Shown: in pieces, positions 25,755 to 33,645 of the stretch
Numbering within the stretch: the stretch's first letter is position 1
How the letters are laid out: each line of letters starts with the position of its first letter
Assembly (NCBI RefSeq): GCF_022429625.1
Contig: NZ_CP092483.1
Location: 310,001 to 374,000 of the forward strand
Source of the DNA: Devosia lacusdianchii
GTDB taxonomy: Bacteria > Pseudomonadota > Alphaproteobacteria > Rhizobiales > Devosiaceae
Reading direction: 5' to 3'
DNA length: 64,000 nucleotides
Notes under the pieces: model-generated
The model's input: the letters and a program-made list of their open reading frames with translations, nothing else
Told to the model about the DNA's origin: nothing
Database searches by the model: none
Made by a program: the position numbers and the translations under genes

Positions 25755-27791
25755 ATGTGCGGCATTTTCGGTATTCTCCTCAAGCCCGGCGCCCAGGTGA
25801 CCTCTGCCGATGCGCGTCAATGGCTGGAAGACCTTTACAAACTGTCGGAAAGCCGCGGCAAGGAGTCTGCCGGGCTGCATATCTCGGCGCCTGCCAACGG
25901 AACCGCGATGACATTGAAAGGCGCATTGCCGGCCACGGAGTTCATCAGGACCGCTCAGTTCCATACCGGCTATACCGAGGCGGCCGGACCAGCTTTCGCG
26001 GCCAACAGTAACACTGGCGCACCCTTGGCGCTGGTGGCCCATTCCCGCCTCGTTACCAATGGTGCGGCCGAACGCCCGGAAAACAATCAGCCAGTGCGAT
26101 ATGGCGATGTCACCATGGTGCACAATGGCATTATCGTCAATGTCGACAATCTCTGGTCGACCCATGCTGACCTGCAGCGCACTGCCGAGGTCGATACCCA
26201 GGTGATGGCGGCCCTGATCGCCTCGCGCGTTCAGGCCGGCGCGACCGCAACCCAAGCGACGCAGGCCGCCTTCCAGGAGATCTCGGGCGCCGCCTCGATC
26301 GCCTGGACGGCGCAGTGTTCAAACCTCGTCGTGATCGCCACCAATACGGGCGACATCTACTATGCGATCGACTCGGAGCGGGGCACACTGACCTTTGCGT
26401 CGGAACGCTACATTCTCAAGACGGCGCTACATGAGCGCGGGTCGGCCGCAGTGATCGAATGGCTCACGGCGGGGTCCGGCCTGGAGATTGACCTGGAGAC
26501 GCTCTCGGCCGGCCGGTTCGACTTGCATGAGGTTGGTATCGACATGCGCAATGTCGGCCGGATCGTCCCAGCTGAGGGTGCCGGCTATCGCGAAATCCAC
26601 ATAGGGGAACTGGCTAGGCCGGCGGCAGCGCCGCAACTCGCAGACGAAAAGCTGATCCGCTATGACGAAGCCCGCATCGGGCAGTTGAAGCGTTGCAGCA
26701 AATGCATTTTGCCAGAAACCTTCCCTTTCATTGCGTTTGATGAGCAGGGCGTATGCAACTACTGCCACGGCTACAAAACCAAGTATAAGGGTCTGGACGC
26801 GCACAAGACCAAGGCGAACTTCATTGCGTCACTGGAAAAGTACCGCCGCAATGACGGGAATCCCAGCGTGATCGTCCCTTTCAGCGGCGGGCGCGACAGC
26901 AGCTTCGGTCTGCACCTGATCAAGAAAGAGTTCAACCTCAATCCGATCACCTTCACCTATGACTGGGGCATGGTGACGGACTTGGCGCGGCGCAATATTG
27001 CGCGGATCTGCGGCCAGTTAGGCGTCCAAAATATACTCGTCTCGGCCGATATAAGGGCCAAGCGCGCCAACATCCGCAAGAACGTGTCGGCTTGGTTGAA
27101 GCAGCCCGATCTCGGCATGGTTCCCTTGTTCATGGCCGGCGACAAGCACTTCTTCGCTGTCCTCAATCAGCTCAAGCGGCAGACGGGCGTTTCTCTCAAC
27201 ATCTGGAGCGCCAATCCGCTGGAGAATACCGACTTCAAGTCTGGCTTTTGTGGAGTGGCTCCGGATTTCGGAAAGTCGCGACTGGACTATCTTTCGTCCA
27301 CTCGCAAGGCAATGCTGGCGATGTATTATGCGTCCCGTTTCACGACCAACCCACGCTACATAAACTCATCTCTCGCTGATACCTTCGGTGCCTTCCTCTC
27401 GTATTATTTCGAGCCTCGCGGGGACTTCTATAATTTGTTCGATGGCGTTGCATGGAACGAACAGGAGGTCGATGGCGTGCTGCTGGATGAGTATGACTGG
27501 GAATTGTCGCCCGACTCCCCGAGCACCTGGCGCATCGGCGATGGTACCGCCCCCTTCTACAACTACATCTACATGACGGCGAAGGGCTTTACGGAATTCG
27601 ACACATTCCGCAGCAACCAGATTCGTGAGGGCATGATCACCCGCGAAGAGGCTTTGCAGCGGGTCCTGGTCGAAAATCGTCCGCGCGTTCCGTCGTTGAA
27701 ATGGTATCTTGAGACGGTCGGGCTGGATTTCAATTCGACCATTACCAAGGTCAATTCCCTTGATACCATGGGCTTGCACAAGGCCGCCTAG
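25755..27791 (+). CDS. Fusion of class II glutamine amidotransferase and WbpG-like sugar amidotransferase
   Basis: A 678-residue two-part enzyme. It begins MCGIFGI; Cys2 is the N-terminal nucleophile of class II glutaminases (as in AsnB, GlmS). This domain reaches about residue 290 (VAHSRLVTNG, MVHNGIIVN, EVDTQVM). The second part matches N-acetyl sugar amidotransferases (WbpG/PseA): a four-Cys zinc-type site (Cys314, 317, 334, 337) around LPETFPFIAFDEQGVCN, then PP-loop SGGRDSS at 377-383. WbpG proteins normally receive ammonia from separate HisH- and HisF-like partners, absent here. The likely reaction is ATP- and Gln-dependent conversion of an acetamido to an acetamidino group, or amidation of the uronate, on the WbpABDE product. 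It is the last gene of the operon and ends at a strong hairpin. Confidence 0.88.
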   Translation: MCGIFGILLKPGAQVTSADARQWLEDLYKLSESRGKESAGLHISAPANGTAMTLKGALPATEFIRTAQFHTGYTEAAGPAFAANSNTGAPLALVAHSRLVTNGAAERPENNQPVRYGDVTMVHNGIIVNVDNLWSTHADLQRTAEVDTQVMAALIASRVQAGATATQATQAAFQEISGAASIAWTAQCSNLVVIATNTGDIYYAIDSERGTLTFASERYILKTALHERGSAAVIEWLTAGSGLEIDLETLSAGRFDLHEVGIDMRNVGRIVPAEGAGYREIHIGELARPAAAPQLADEKLIRYDEARIGQLKRCSKCILPETFPFIAFDEQGVCNYCHGYKTKYKGLDAHKTKANFIASLEKYRRNDGNPSVIVPFSGGRDSSFGLHLIKKEFNLNPITFTYDWGMVTDLARRNIARICGQLGVQNILVSADIRAKRANIRKNVSAWLKQPDLGMVPLFMAGDKHFFAVLNQLKRQTGVSLNIWSANPLENTDFKSGFCGVAPDFGKSRLDYLSSTRKAMLAMYYASRFTTNPRYINSSLADTFGAFLSYYFEPRGDFYNLFDGVAWNEQEVDGVLLDEYDWELSPDSPSTWRIGDGTAPFYNYIYMTAKGFTEFDTFRSNQIREGMITREEALQRVLVENRPRVPSLKWYLETVGLDFNSTITKVNSLDTMGLHKAA

Positions 27792-27796
27792 GTTTG

Positions 27797-27819
27797 AAGG
27801 CCGGCGTCACGCCGGCCTT
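27797..27819. terminator. Bidirectional terminator hairpin
   Basis: A perfect 10-bp inverted repeat, AAGGCCGGCG (27797-27806) and CGCCGGCCTT (27810-27819), with a TCA loop and flanking T/A runs. It sits between convergent operons, overlapping the last codons of the PglE-like gene. Confidence 0.85.
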
Positions 27820-28994
27820 TCGCCAAAGGCCTGGTTCAAAACGGTCTCGATGGCGAGACAGGTTCGCGCAATGTCGTCGTCAGTGAGCGTGGGGTGAACG
27901 AGGAAGCAAAGTGCGGTTTCGCCGAGCCGCCTCGCTATCGGCAAGCGCTGGGTGGGGCGCCAGAGTGTGTTGTCAAATGCCTTTTCCAGGTAGACCTCGG
28001 AACATGAGCCCTGGAAGCAGGGGATGCCCATCCCTGAAATCTCGGCGATGATCCTGTCGCGGCTCCAGCCTGTGCGAAGCTGGTTCGGATCAACAAAGCC
28101 GTAGATGCGGTAACGCGCATCGAGTGTATCAGGCGCTTCGGGCGATACACGAACGGCATCGTACTGGCCGAGGCTTGCGGCGATCATGGCAGCGTTCTGT
28201 CGCCGCCGCGTCGTCCAGTCCGCCATTTTGTCGAGCTGCACGAGACCGATCGCGGCCTGCATTTCGAGCATCCGCCAATTAGTCCCAAAGCTCTCGTGCA
28301 GCCAGCGAAAGCCGGCGGGGTGCTGACGAGTGTAAACCGCATCCCAATCCTTGCCGTGATCCTTGTAGGACCACATGGTTCGCCACAGCGCGGCGTTATT
28401 GGTCGTCACCATCCCGCCCTCGCCGCCGGTCGTCATGATCTTGTCCTGGCAGAAGGACCATGCCCCGATGTGTCCGATAGTGCCAACCCGCTTTCCACGG
28501 TAGACGGCGCCGTGGGCCTGCGCACAGTCTTCGATGACTGCAAATCCGCGTTCAGCCGAGAGCTCCATGATGGGATCCATGTCGCAGGGTGTACCGCCCA
28601 GGTGCACGCAGATGACGGCTCTTGTGCGCTCGCTCAGGACTGCACGAATGGTTGCGGCCGAAAGGCCCTGCGTATGCTCGTCTACATCGGCAAATACCGG
28701 AGTGGCGCCGGCATTGACCACAGTCGATACCGACGCGATGAAGGTGCGTGGTGTGACGATGACTTCGTCACCCGGCCCGATACCCAGCGCCTTGAGGGCT
28801 ACGTCCAGAGCTAAGGTGCCGTTTGCCAGAGCCACGGCGTGATCAGCGCCCGCCCATTGGGCAAAAGCCTCCTCGAAGCGTCTGGTCACATCTCCCGTCC
28901 AATAATTGACCCGGCCTGATCGGAGCGTCGCCGTGACCGCGCTGATTTCCTCGTCCGAATAGGACGGCCATGGGGCCATTGTGGTATTGAGCAT
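27807..28994 (-). CDS. UDP-4-keto sugar aminotransferase (PglE-like, DegT family)
   Basis: A 395-residue PLP enzyme with [21 protein letters not shown] and IEDCAQAHGA. The Schiff-base Lys is in SFCQDKIMTTGGEGG, the form seen in UDP-4-amino-4,6-dideoxy-GlcNAc transaminases (PglE/PseC-like group). It would aminate C4 of the PglF-like dehydratase product. The PglD-like gene lies 1 nt upstream and the PglC-like gene before that, reproducing the PglE-D-C order of diacetamido-bacillosamine loci. The exact stereochemistry cannot be read from sequence. It is the last gene of its operon. Confidence 0.88.
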   Translation of the reverse strand: MLNTTMAPWPSYSDEEISAVTATLRSGRVNYWTGDVTRRFEEAFAQWAGADHAVALANGTLALDVALKALGIGPGDEVIVTPRTFIASVSTVVNAGATPVFADVDEHTQGLSAATIRAVLSERTRAVICVHLGGTPCDMDPIMELSAERGFAVIEDCAQAHGAVYRGKRVGTIGHIGAWSFCQDKIMTTGGEGGMVTTNNAALWRTMWSYKDHGKDWDAVYTRQHPAGFRWLHESFGTNWRMLEMQAAIGLVQLDKMADWTTRRRQNAAMIAASLGQYDAVRVSPEAPDTLDARYRIYGFVDPNQLRTGWSRDRIIAEISGMGIPCFQGSCSEVYLEKAFDNTLWRPTQRLPIARRLGETALCFLVHPTLTDDDIARTCLAIETVLNQAFGERPA

Positions 28995-28995
28995 G

Positions 28996-29619
28996 TCAGT
29001 TCTCTTTTCGGGGCCGTGCCGGATTGCCCATAACCGTTATGTTCGCTCCCACGGATCGGGCAACAAGGCTGCCAGCGCCGACAATTGCGCCTGCGCCGAT
29101 ACTGATGCTGGGTATGACGGTTGCGCCTGCCCCAATCCATACGAGGTCCGCGATCGATACATTGCCGCAGAGCCGGGCTCCGGGGGAAATGTGAACCCCT
29201 GCGCCAAGAAGACAATCATGATCGACCGATGCAGCAGTATTTATGATTGCGGCGCAGCCAATCCTGACACCGGTCATGACAACGGCCTGAGGCATGACGA
29301 CAGAGCCCGGACCTATTGAGGCATAGGCGCTGATCGTTGCCGAGGGGTGGGCCAGTGTGGCCGGCTTCCCGCCGGCCTCTATGAGCTTCCGTGTCAGGCA
29401 GAGGCGCTTGGTGTTATCGCCGATGGCGATAATCGCTCCTTCAAAGTGGCTGGCCTCCGCCATAAACTGTGCCGTCCCGCCGACCACTGTCCAATCGAGA
29501 ACAACCGTATTTGGTGCCACCGCGTCATCGAAAAGGTAGGCACGCCACCCCAATTGCGTCGCCACATCGGCAATGACCCTGCCATGGCCGCCGGCACCAA
29601 GAATTGCGAGCGACTTCAT
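28996..29619 (-). CDS. UDP-4-amino sugar N-acetyltransferase (PglD/NeuD-like)
   Basis: A 207-residue protein. The N-terminal nucleotide-sugar-binding Rossmann half opens MKSLAILGAGGHGRVIADV, as in PglD, and the second half is hexapeptide repeats (ASIGPGSVVMPQAV, VDHDCLLGAGVHISPGA) with the conserved NTAASVDHDC His. It acetylates the C4 amino group before priming. The frame is open further upstream, but ATG 29619 overlaps the PglC-like stop by 4 nt (ATGA) and begins exactly at the family start. Confidence 0.9.
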   Translation of the reverse strand: MKSLAILGAGGHGRVIADVATQLGWRAYLFDDAVAPNTVVLDWTVVGGTAQFMAEASHFEGAIIAIGDNTKRLCLTRKLIEAGGKPATLAHPSATISAYASIGPGSVVMPQAVVMTGVRIGCAAIINTAASVDHDCLLGAGVHISPGARLCGNVSIADLVWIGAGATVIPSISIGAGAIVGAGSLVARSVGANITVMGNPARPRKEN

Positions 29620-30212
29620 CGCGATCCTCTGAAAGGCTCTGCCGATGCATTGTCGGCGGACGTAATGCCCTCGCGGCGAACGACCTTCGCCACCGTTCGC
29701 CACAAGATCTTCAAGTCGAGCAGAAATGTCCTGTTGTCGACGTACCAGACATCAAGTGCGAATTTCTGCTCCCAGTCGATTGCGTTACGGCCACTAACTT
29801 GAGCCCATCCAGTTATCCCTGGCCTCACCTCATGCCGGCGTGCCTGTTCAGGCGTATAGAGTGGCAAGTATTCCATCAGTAGCGGCCGGGGACCGACCAG
29901 GCTCATCTCCCCACGGATTACGTTCCAGAGCTCGGGCAGTTCATCAAGGCTGCTGGAGCGCAGGAGCTTGCCGAAGCGCGTCAACCGCTCACTATCGGGC
30001 AGCAAGTGGCCGTCGGCGCCACGCTGGCTGCTCATGCTGCGAAACTTGTTCATTGTAAACGGTTTACCATGCAGGCCCGGTCGGACCTGTCGGAAAAGCA
30101 CTGGACTTCCCAATTTGCAACGCACCAGGAGGGCCAGCGCGAGAAGCGGAAAGCTGAGAGCAACGAGCAACGCAGCGCTTACGATAGTGTCGAACGTACG
30201 TTTTATCATCAT
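29616..30212 (-). CDS. Priming phosphoglycosyl transferase (PglC-like, bacterial sugar transferase)
   Basis: A 198-residue monotopic membrane enzyme. It opens with a basic residue run and one re-entrant helix (RTFDTIVSAALLVALSFPLLALALLV), followed by GSPVLFRQVRPG, MNKFRSM, the catalytic Asp-Glu in SSLDELPELWNVI, GEMSLVGPRPL and the late VRPGITGWAQVSGRN. It transfers the sugar phosphate from the UDP sugar to undecaprenyl phosphate, starting the repeat unit. Compact size matches PglC rather than the long WbaP type. ATGA overlaps on both sides tie it to the GT-C and PglD-like genes. Confidence 0.93.
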   Translation of the reverse strand: MMIKRTFDTIVSAALLVALSFPLLALALLVRCKLGSPVLFRQVRPGLHGKPFTMNKFRSMSSQRGADGHLLPDSERLTRFGKLLRSSSLDELPELWNVIRGEMSLVGPRPLLMEYLPLYTPEQARRHEVRPGITGWAQVSGRNAIDWEQKFALDVWYVDNRTFLLDLKILWRTVAKVVRREGITSADNASAEPFRGSR

Positions 30213-32641
30213 GGATCGCGCTCATCCGTGCGATAGAGCGTGACGCTAGCGCTGTCTACCGTCAGGCTCGACAAGCCCTGTTGTTGCAACACGATCGTCA
30301 CCGATGCAGTATTGTCATCCAAAAGCAGGCGACGGGCATAGTGCTTGGCTGGATAAGTCGCACTGAGTTCGAAGGTGCCGAGAGGCACGGCATCCATAGC
30401 GCCGTTTTCCCGGTAGAGGTGGGCCGTCAAACTCATCAGGCCGCGACCGTGCACGTCCAGATCGATTCCAATCTCGGAGGCCCCTGTCGCCGCAATTGCG
30501 CCTGCGGCCAGATCAGGGGCTCCGGTCTGCACGGCCGTCAGCAGGCTTCGCTGGAAAAGACCAAAGGGTGATGTCGCCTCCGACGTATTACCCTCCCAAA
30601 CGCCAAGCTCGGATGACTCTAGCGCCGAAAGCCGCTTGCGTCCTCCAAGCTCAAAGAGTGCTTGTCGGCCCCACTGTATGGCCCCGGGCGTAATGTCGAT
30701 GTCTTCGGCCAGGGCAGCAGGGCTTGCAGCAAGCTGGTAAATCTGCCCTCCGCCATTGGACACCAGCAGCGTCGTCACTCGGCGGTCGCGTAGAATATCG
30801 GCCAGGACGCTGTTGTAGAGTGGCGGTAGCCCATAGGAAGGAACATGAATATAGTCGATGCCTAGATTGCCTAAGACGCCAGCGCCGTCGGTCACCGTGT
30901 CAGCTTCATAGAGCGGCACCAGACGGGGATCGAGATAGCCGATCTGGCGACGGTGCGCGTAATACATGTCGGAGGGCTTGAGGCTGAACACCACTGAATC
31001 GGCCGGGGTCTGGTTCCGCAGATAGTCCGTCAGCTGATAGTCGGGAAGTTGGGAAAGGGTCGTACTGAAATCCTGTCCGACCGTACCAAGCGAGAGACCA
31101 TTCTTGACGAGGCTATAATGGAAAAACAGCGCTCCTTGGGCGGCGAGGACGAACGCCAGAAGCGTTGCGGCAATATTGGCGAGTATCTTGCCACCGAAAA
31201 ACTTGGAAAGCCCCTGCGTAGCGGCAAAAAACCCGAAAGCACAGAGAACCGCGATCAAGCCCTGAATGGAGAGCAGGTAACGTTCGTTCTTGACCATAAG
31301 GTCGATGCCTAGCAGTACCGAAACAACAACGCCGCCATAGTAGGTCACGAGGACCCCGAGCAGGACTAGCAGAAGGCCGGGCGCCGCTGCTAGCGTGCGC
31401 GATCCGTTCAGTGCCGCACGGACCAGTCCTGTTCGGATCGCCAGCAGGCAGGCTGCCGCACCGATGGCCATGCCCCAAAACGAGAAGCCAAAAGCCTCGA
31501 GGGCGAACCAGCCTTTGAGAACGCCGTATTGCAGTGTGGCCACGGCAGAATCCAAGCCGCGATTGATAATGAAATACTCGTCCCATGCCAGGCTCGGCAA
31601 GGCGAAGACAGCTGGGTTGTCGCTGATAGGGGCGCCGAATAGGAGCACATTGCGGACGTAGTGGGCGCCGCCGGCGAGAAGGGCAATCAGAATGGCAACT
31701 GCCAATTCTGCAAGCCAGTGCCGGTAGTTGCGCACACCGTGAATGAGGACTATGCCGACAATCGCCAGGGGAATGAAGACGATCGCCAGCGAATGGGTCC
31801 AAAGGCCCAGCGCTAGTACCAACCCAATGGCTGTGCCGCGCGACTTCGTGCCGCCTCCCATCATGACGATTGTGGCCAGCAGCAAGACAAAGGCCGAGAT
31901 CGGCAATGCGTCGAGAAGCGCCGACACGGCGCCGAGGAAAAACAGCGGTGTGGAAAGGAAGACGATGGCTGCCGCAAGAGCGACCTTGCGACCAAGCGGC
32001 CTCGCCAATGCGAACACCATCAAACTGCCCGATAGCGCAAACCATGGGGAGATCAGCCTCATCAAACCGGGCTTATCGGCATTACCCTGCATCACATCGG
32101 TAAGAAAGATGAGCGCTACGTAAAGGGGCGGGTGCGTCCAGGGACCGAAATAACCGTCGGAATTGGCTTGCGGGTCGAGGACAGGATAGTTGCCGATCGA
32201 GTTGTGCTCGTAGATGACACGAGCCGCTGAGGCATATTCAAGCGCATCGTTCTGGCTCAAAGGCACCAAAACCGCCAATGCGAGCATGATCAGCGCAAGC
32301 AGTAGCCAGACAGCCAGCAAAGCCCAGTCGCCCCATTCAAGGAGCTCGCCTGGATTGCCTTTGCTGGTCGGACGACGCGGCTTCAGCAGCAACGGCAAAC
32401 TGACGAGAACGCCCGCCATGGCCAGTTGCAGCAGGCGATGCTGCCCTGCGGCAAAGGTCAGAGCGAAGATCGACGCCATCCCGAGCAGAAATGGCGCGGT
32501 GGCAATGCCGAAGGCGAAAACGAGCACGGACGGGCTATCCTCTCGCCACGGCAGGGAGGCCGCAATCCGCAGTGAGCTGACAATGCTGAGAACGATCAGA
32601 AGGGCAAAAAGCGATAGGCCGCTCAGTCCTGTCTCGATCAT
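30209..32641 (-). CDS. GT-C (GT39/ArnT-like) membrane glycosyltransferase, paralogue of 12791-15268
   Basis: An 810-residue protein with about twelve TM helices and a roughly 300-residue C-terminal extracytoplasmic part. The first loop has LSQNDALEYASAARVIYE (acidic catalytic-type motif) followed by THPPLYVALIFL. Shared features with the 825-residue protein on the other side of the locus are listed there, so the pair arose by duplication. It probably uses a polyprenyl-phosphate sugar on the periplasmic face. ATG 32641 is preceded by AAAGG. The stop overlaps the PglC-like start (ATGA), so an operon of GT-C, PglC, PglD and PglE is clear. Confidence 0.82.
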   Translation of the reverse strand: MIETGLSGLSLFALLIVLSIVSSLRIAASLPWREDSPSVLVFAFGIATAPFLLGMASIFALTFAAGQHRLLQLAMAGVLVSLPLLLKPRRPTSKGNPGELLEWGDWALLAVWLLLALIMLALAVLVPLSQNDALEYASAARVIYEHNSIGNYPVLDPQANSDGYFGPWTHPPLYVALIFLTDVMQGNADKPGLMRLISPWFALSGSLMVFALARPLGRKVALAAAIVFLSTPLFFLGAVSALLDALPISAFVLLLATIVMMGGGTKSRGTAIGLVLALGLWTHSLAIVFIPLAIVGIVLIHGVRNYRHWLAELAVAILIALLAGGAHYVRNVLLFGAPISDNPAVFALPSLAWDEYFIINRGLDSAVATLQYGVLKGWFALEAFGFSFWGMAIGAAACLLAIRTGLVRAALNGSRTLAAAPGLLLVLLGVLVTYYGGVVVSVLLGIDLMVKNERYLLSIQGLIAVLCAFGFFAATQGLSKFFGGKILANIAATLLAFVLAAQGALFFHYSLVKNGLSLGTVGQDFSTTLSQLPDYQLTDYLRNQTPADSVVFSLKPSDMYYAHRRQIGYLDPRLVPLYEADTVTDGAGVLGNLGIDYIHVPSYGLPPLYNSVLADILRDRRVTTLLVSNGGGQIYQLAASPAALAEDIDITPGAIQWGRQALFELGGRKRLSALESSELGVWEGNTSEATSPFGLFQRSLLTAVQTGAPDLAAGAIAATGASEIGIDLDVHGRGLMSLTAHLYRENGAMDAVPLGTFELSATYPAKHYARRLLLDDNTASVTIVLQQQGLSSLTVDSASVTLYRTDERDP

Positions 32642-32943
32642 TCAACATCGCCTTTCTTGCTATCGAGCCGCTGTGCGAGCCCTATATCAGCCGAGCATGG
32701 GCGGCAAGGGACTGCCGAGCCCCAGGGCGCTGCTTTGTTGCTATAGGCAACCGCTGCCCCTACGCTGGTTCAAGCGCGACCTGCGTGGTCCGGTGGGTGG
32801 TAGCAGGAATACGACGGCCCAGCTGGACACCTCTCGCAGCGACACCGAACATCACTCCTTAGTGCCCCGCTAGCCGTCCCTGCCCGACTAGGCCTAGGAC
32901 CACACCCAGAATAGCGGTTCTGGGCCAAGGCGGGCAGTTACGA
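32642..32943. other. Intergenic stretch between two minus-strand operons
   Basis: 302 bases between the WbqC-like stop and the GT-C start. They hold a hairpin at 32905-32924 and presumably the promoter of the GT-C/PglC/PglD/PglE operon. No gene was supported. Confidence 0.5.
32905..32924 (-). terminator. Hairpin after the WbqC-like gene
   Basis: CCCAGAA (32905-32911) and TTCTGGG (32918-32924) pair perfectly around TAGCGG, 20 nt after the WbqC-like stop. An outer TGCCCG/CGGGCA pair (32881-32886, 32931-32936) could extend it. There is no clear T-run. Confidence 0.5.
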
Positions 32944-33645
32944 CTAGCGCGATGAATGGGCAAGGGCCGGCAGGTGGCGATAAGCGTCTGGACCGCAATT
33001 CAGCAGCAAATCAACGATCGATACGGCATTCAGAAAGTCGCCGTGCAACTGCGGATACGGCATGAGATCGTCGTACGAGAACCATTCGGTAGTCACGCCG
33101 CCGCGCTTGAGCACCTCGACGTCGAGATAGTCTTTCGCCGCAGGACCGCTCACATATGTGTAACAGCCCACAGACCGGCAGATGTCCAGCAACCGCTGGG
33201 ACCGCTCGGTGGAACTGTACAGGCCCGTGGCAATACGCGTTTCGGTCGCAATATTCAGAAACGTACAGATATGCCGGATAAAGGCCAAGTTGCTTGAGGA
33301 TAGATTGCTTTCGGGACTCTGGAAGAGCGGTTTTAGGATGGGTTCGATCGTTTCAAAGTGCCGAGCCTTGCGATAACTCTCCGAGATCCTGTTCCAGTGA
33401 TCGCGCCCCCAGTCTGTATCCTCGATCTCGATCTGATTGATGGTGCGTTTTATGCGACTCTTCTTGGGTACCGGAATGGTCAGCCAACGGAGTCCCTGAG
33501 CGGTCTTGATCACGTTGCGATTGCGCCAATCCTGATTGGTGAACTGCACATCGTCGAGAAACACGAATACGTCGACAGACGCGATAAGGTCGAAGTAGCC
33601 TCGCCAGGGAATATAAGCCGATTGGAGTATGGCGACTTTGCTCAT
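32944..33645 (-). CDS. WbqC-family protein
   Basis: A 233-residue protein with the WbqC family signature at its start (VAILQSAYIPWRGYFDLI followed by FLDDVQFTNQDWRNRN). It also has the ERSQRLLDICRSVG and YVSGPAAKDYLD segments. WbqC proteins occur in O-antigen loci and often neighbour dTDP-amino-sugar genes, and their exact activity is not established. Here it ends an operon containing rmlA, rmlB and a dTDP-sugar transaminase, consistent with a role in modifying that amino sugar. ATG 33645 overlaps the upstream stop by 4 nt. Confidence 0.88.
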   Translation of the reverse strand: MSKVAILQSAYIPWRGYFDLIASVDVFVFLDDVQFTNQDWRNRNVIKTAQGLRWLTIPVPKKSRIKRTINQIEIEDTDWGRDHWNRISESYRKARHFETIEPILKPLFQSPESNLSSSNLAFIRHICTFLNIATETRIATGLYSSTERSQRLLDICRSVGCYTYVSGPAAKDYLDVEVLKRGGVTTEWFSYDDLMPYPQLHGDFLNAVSIVDLLLNCGPDAYRHLPALAHSSR

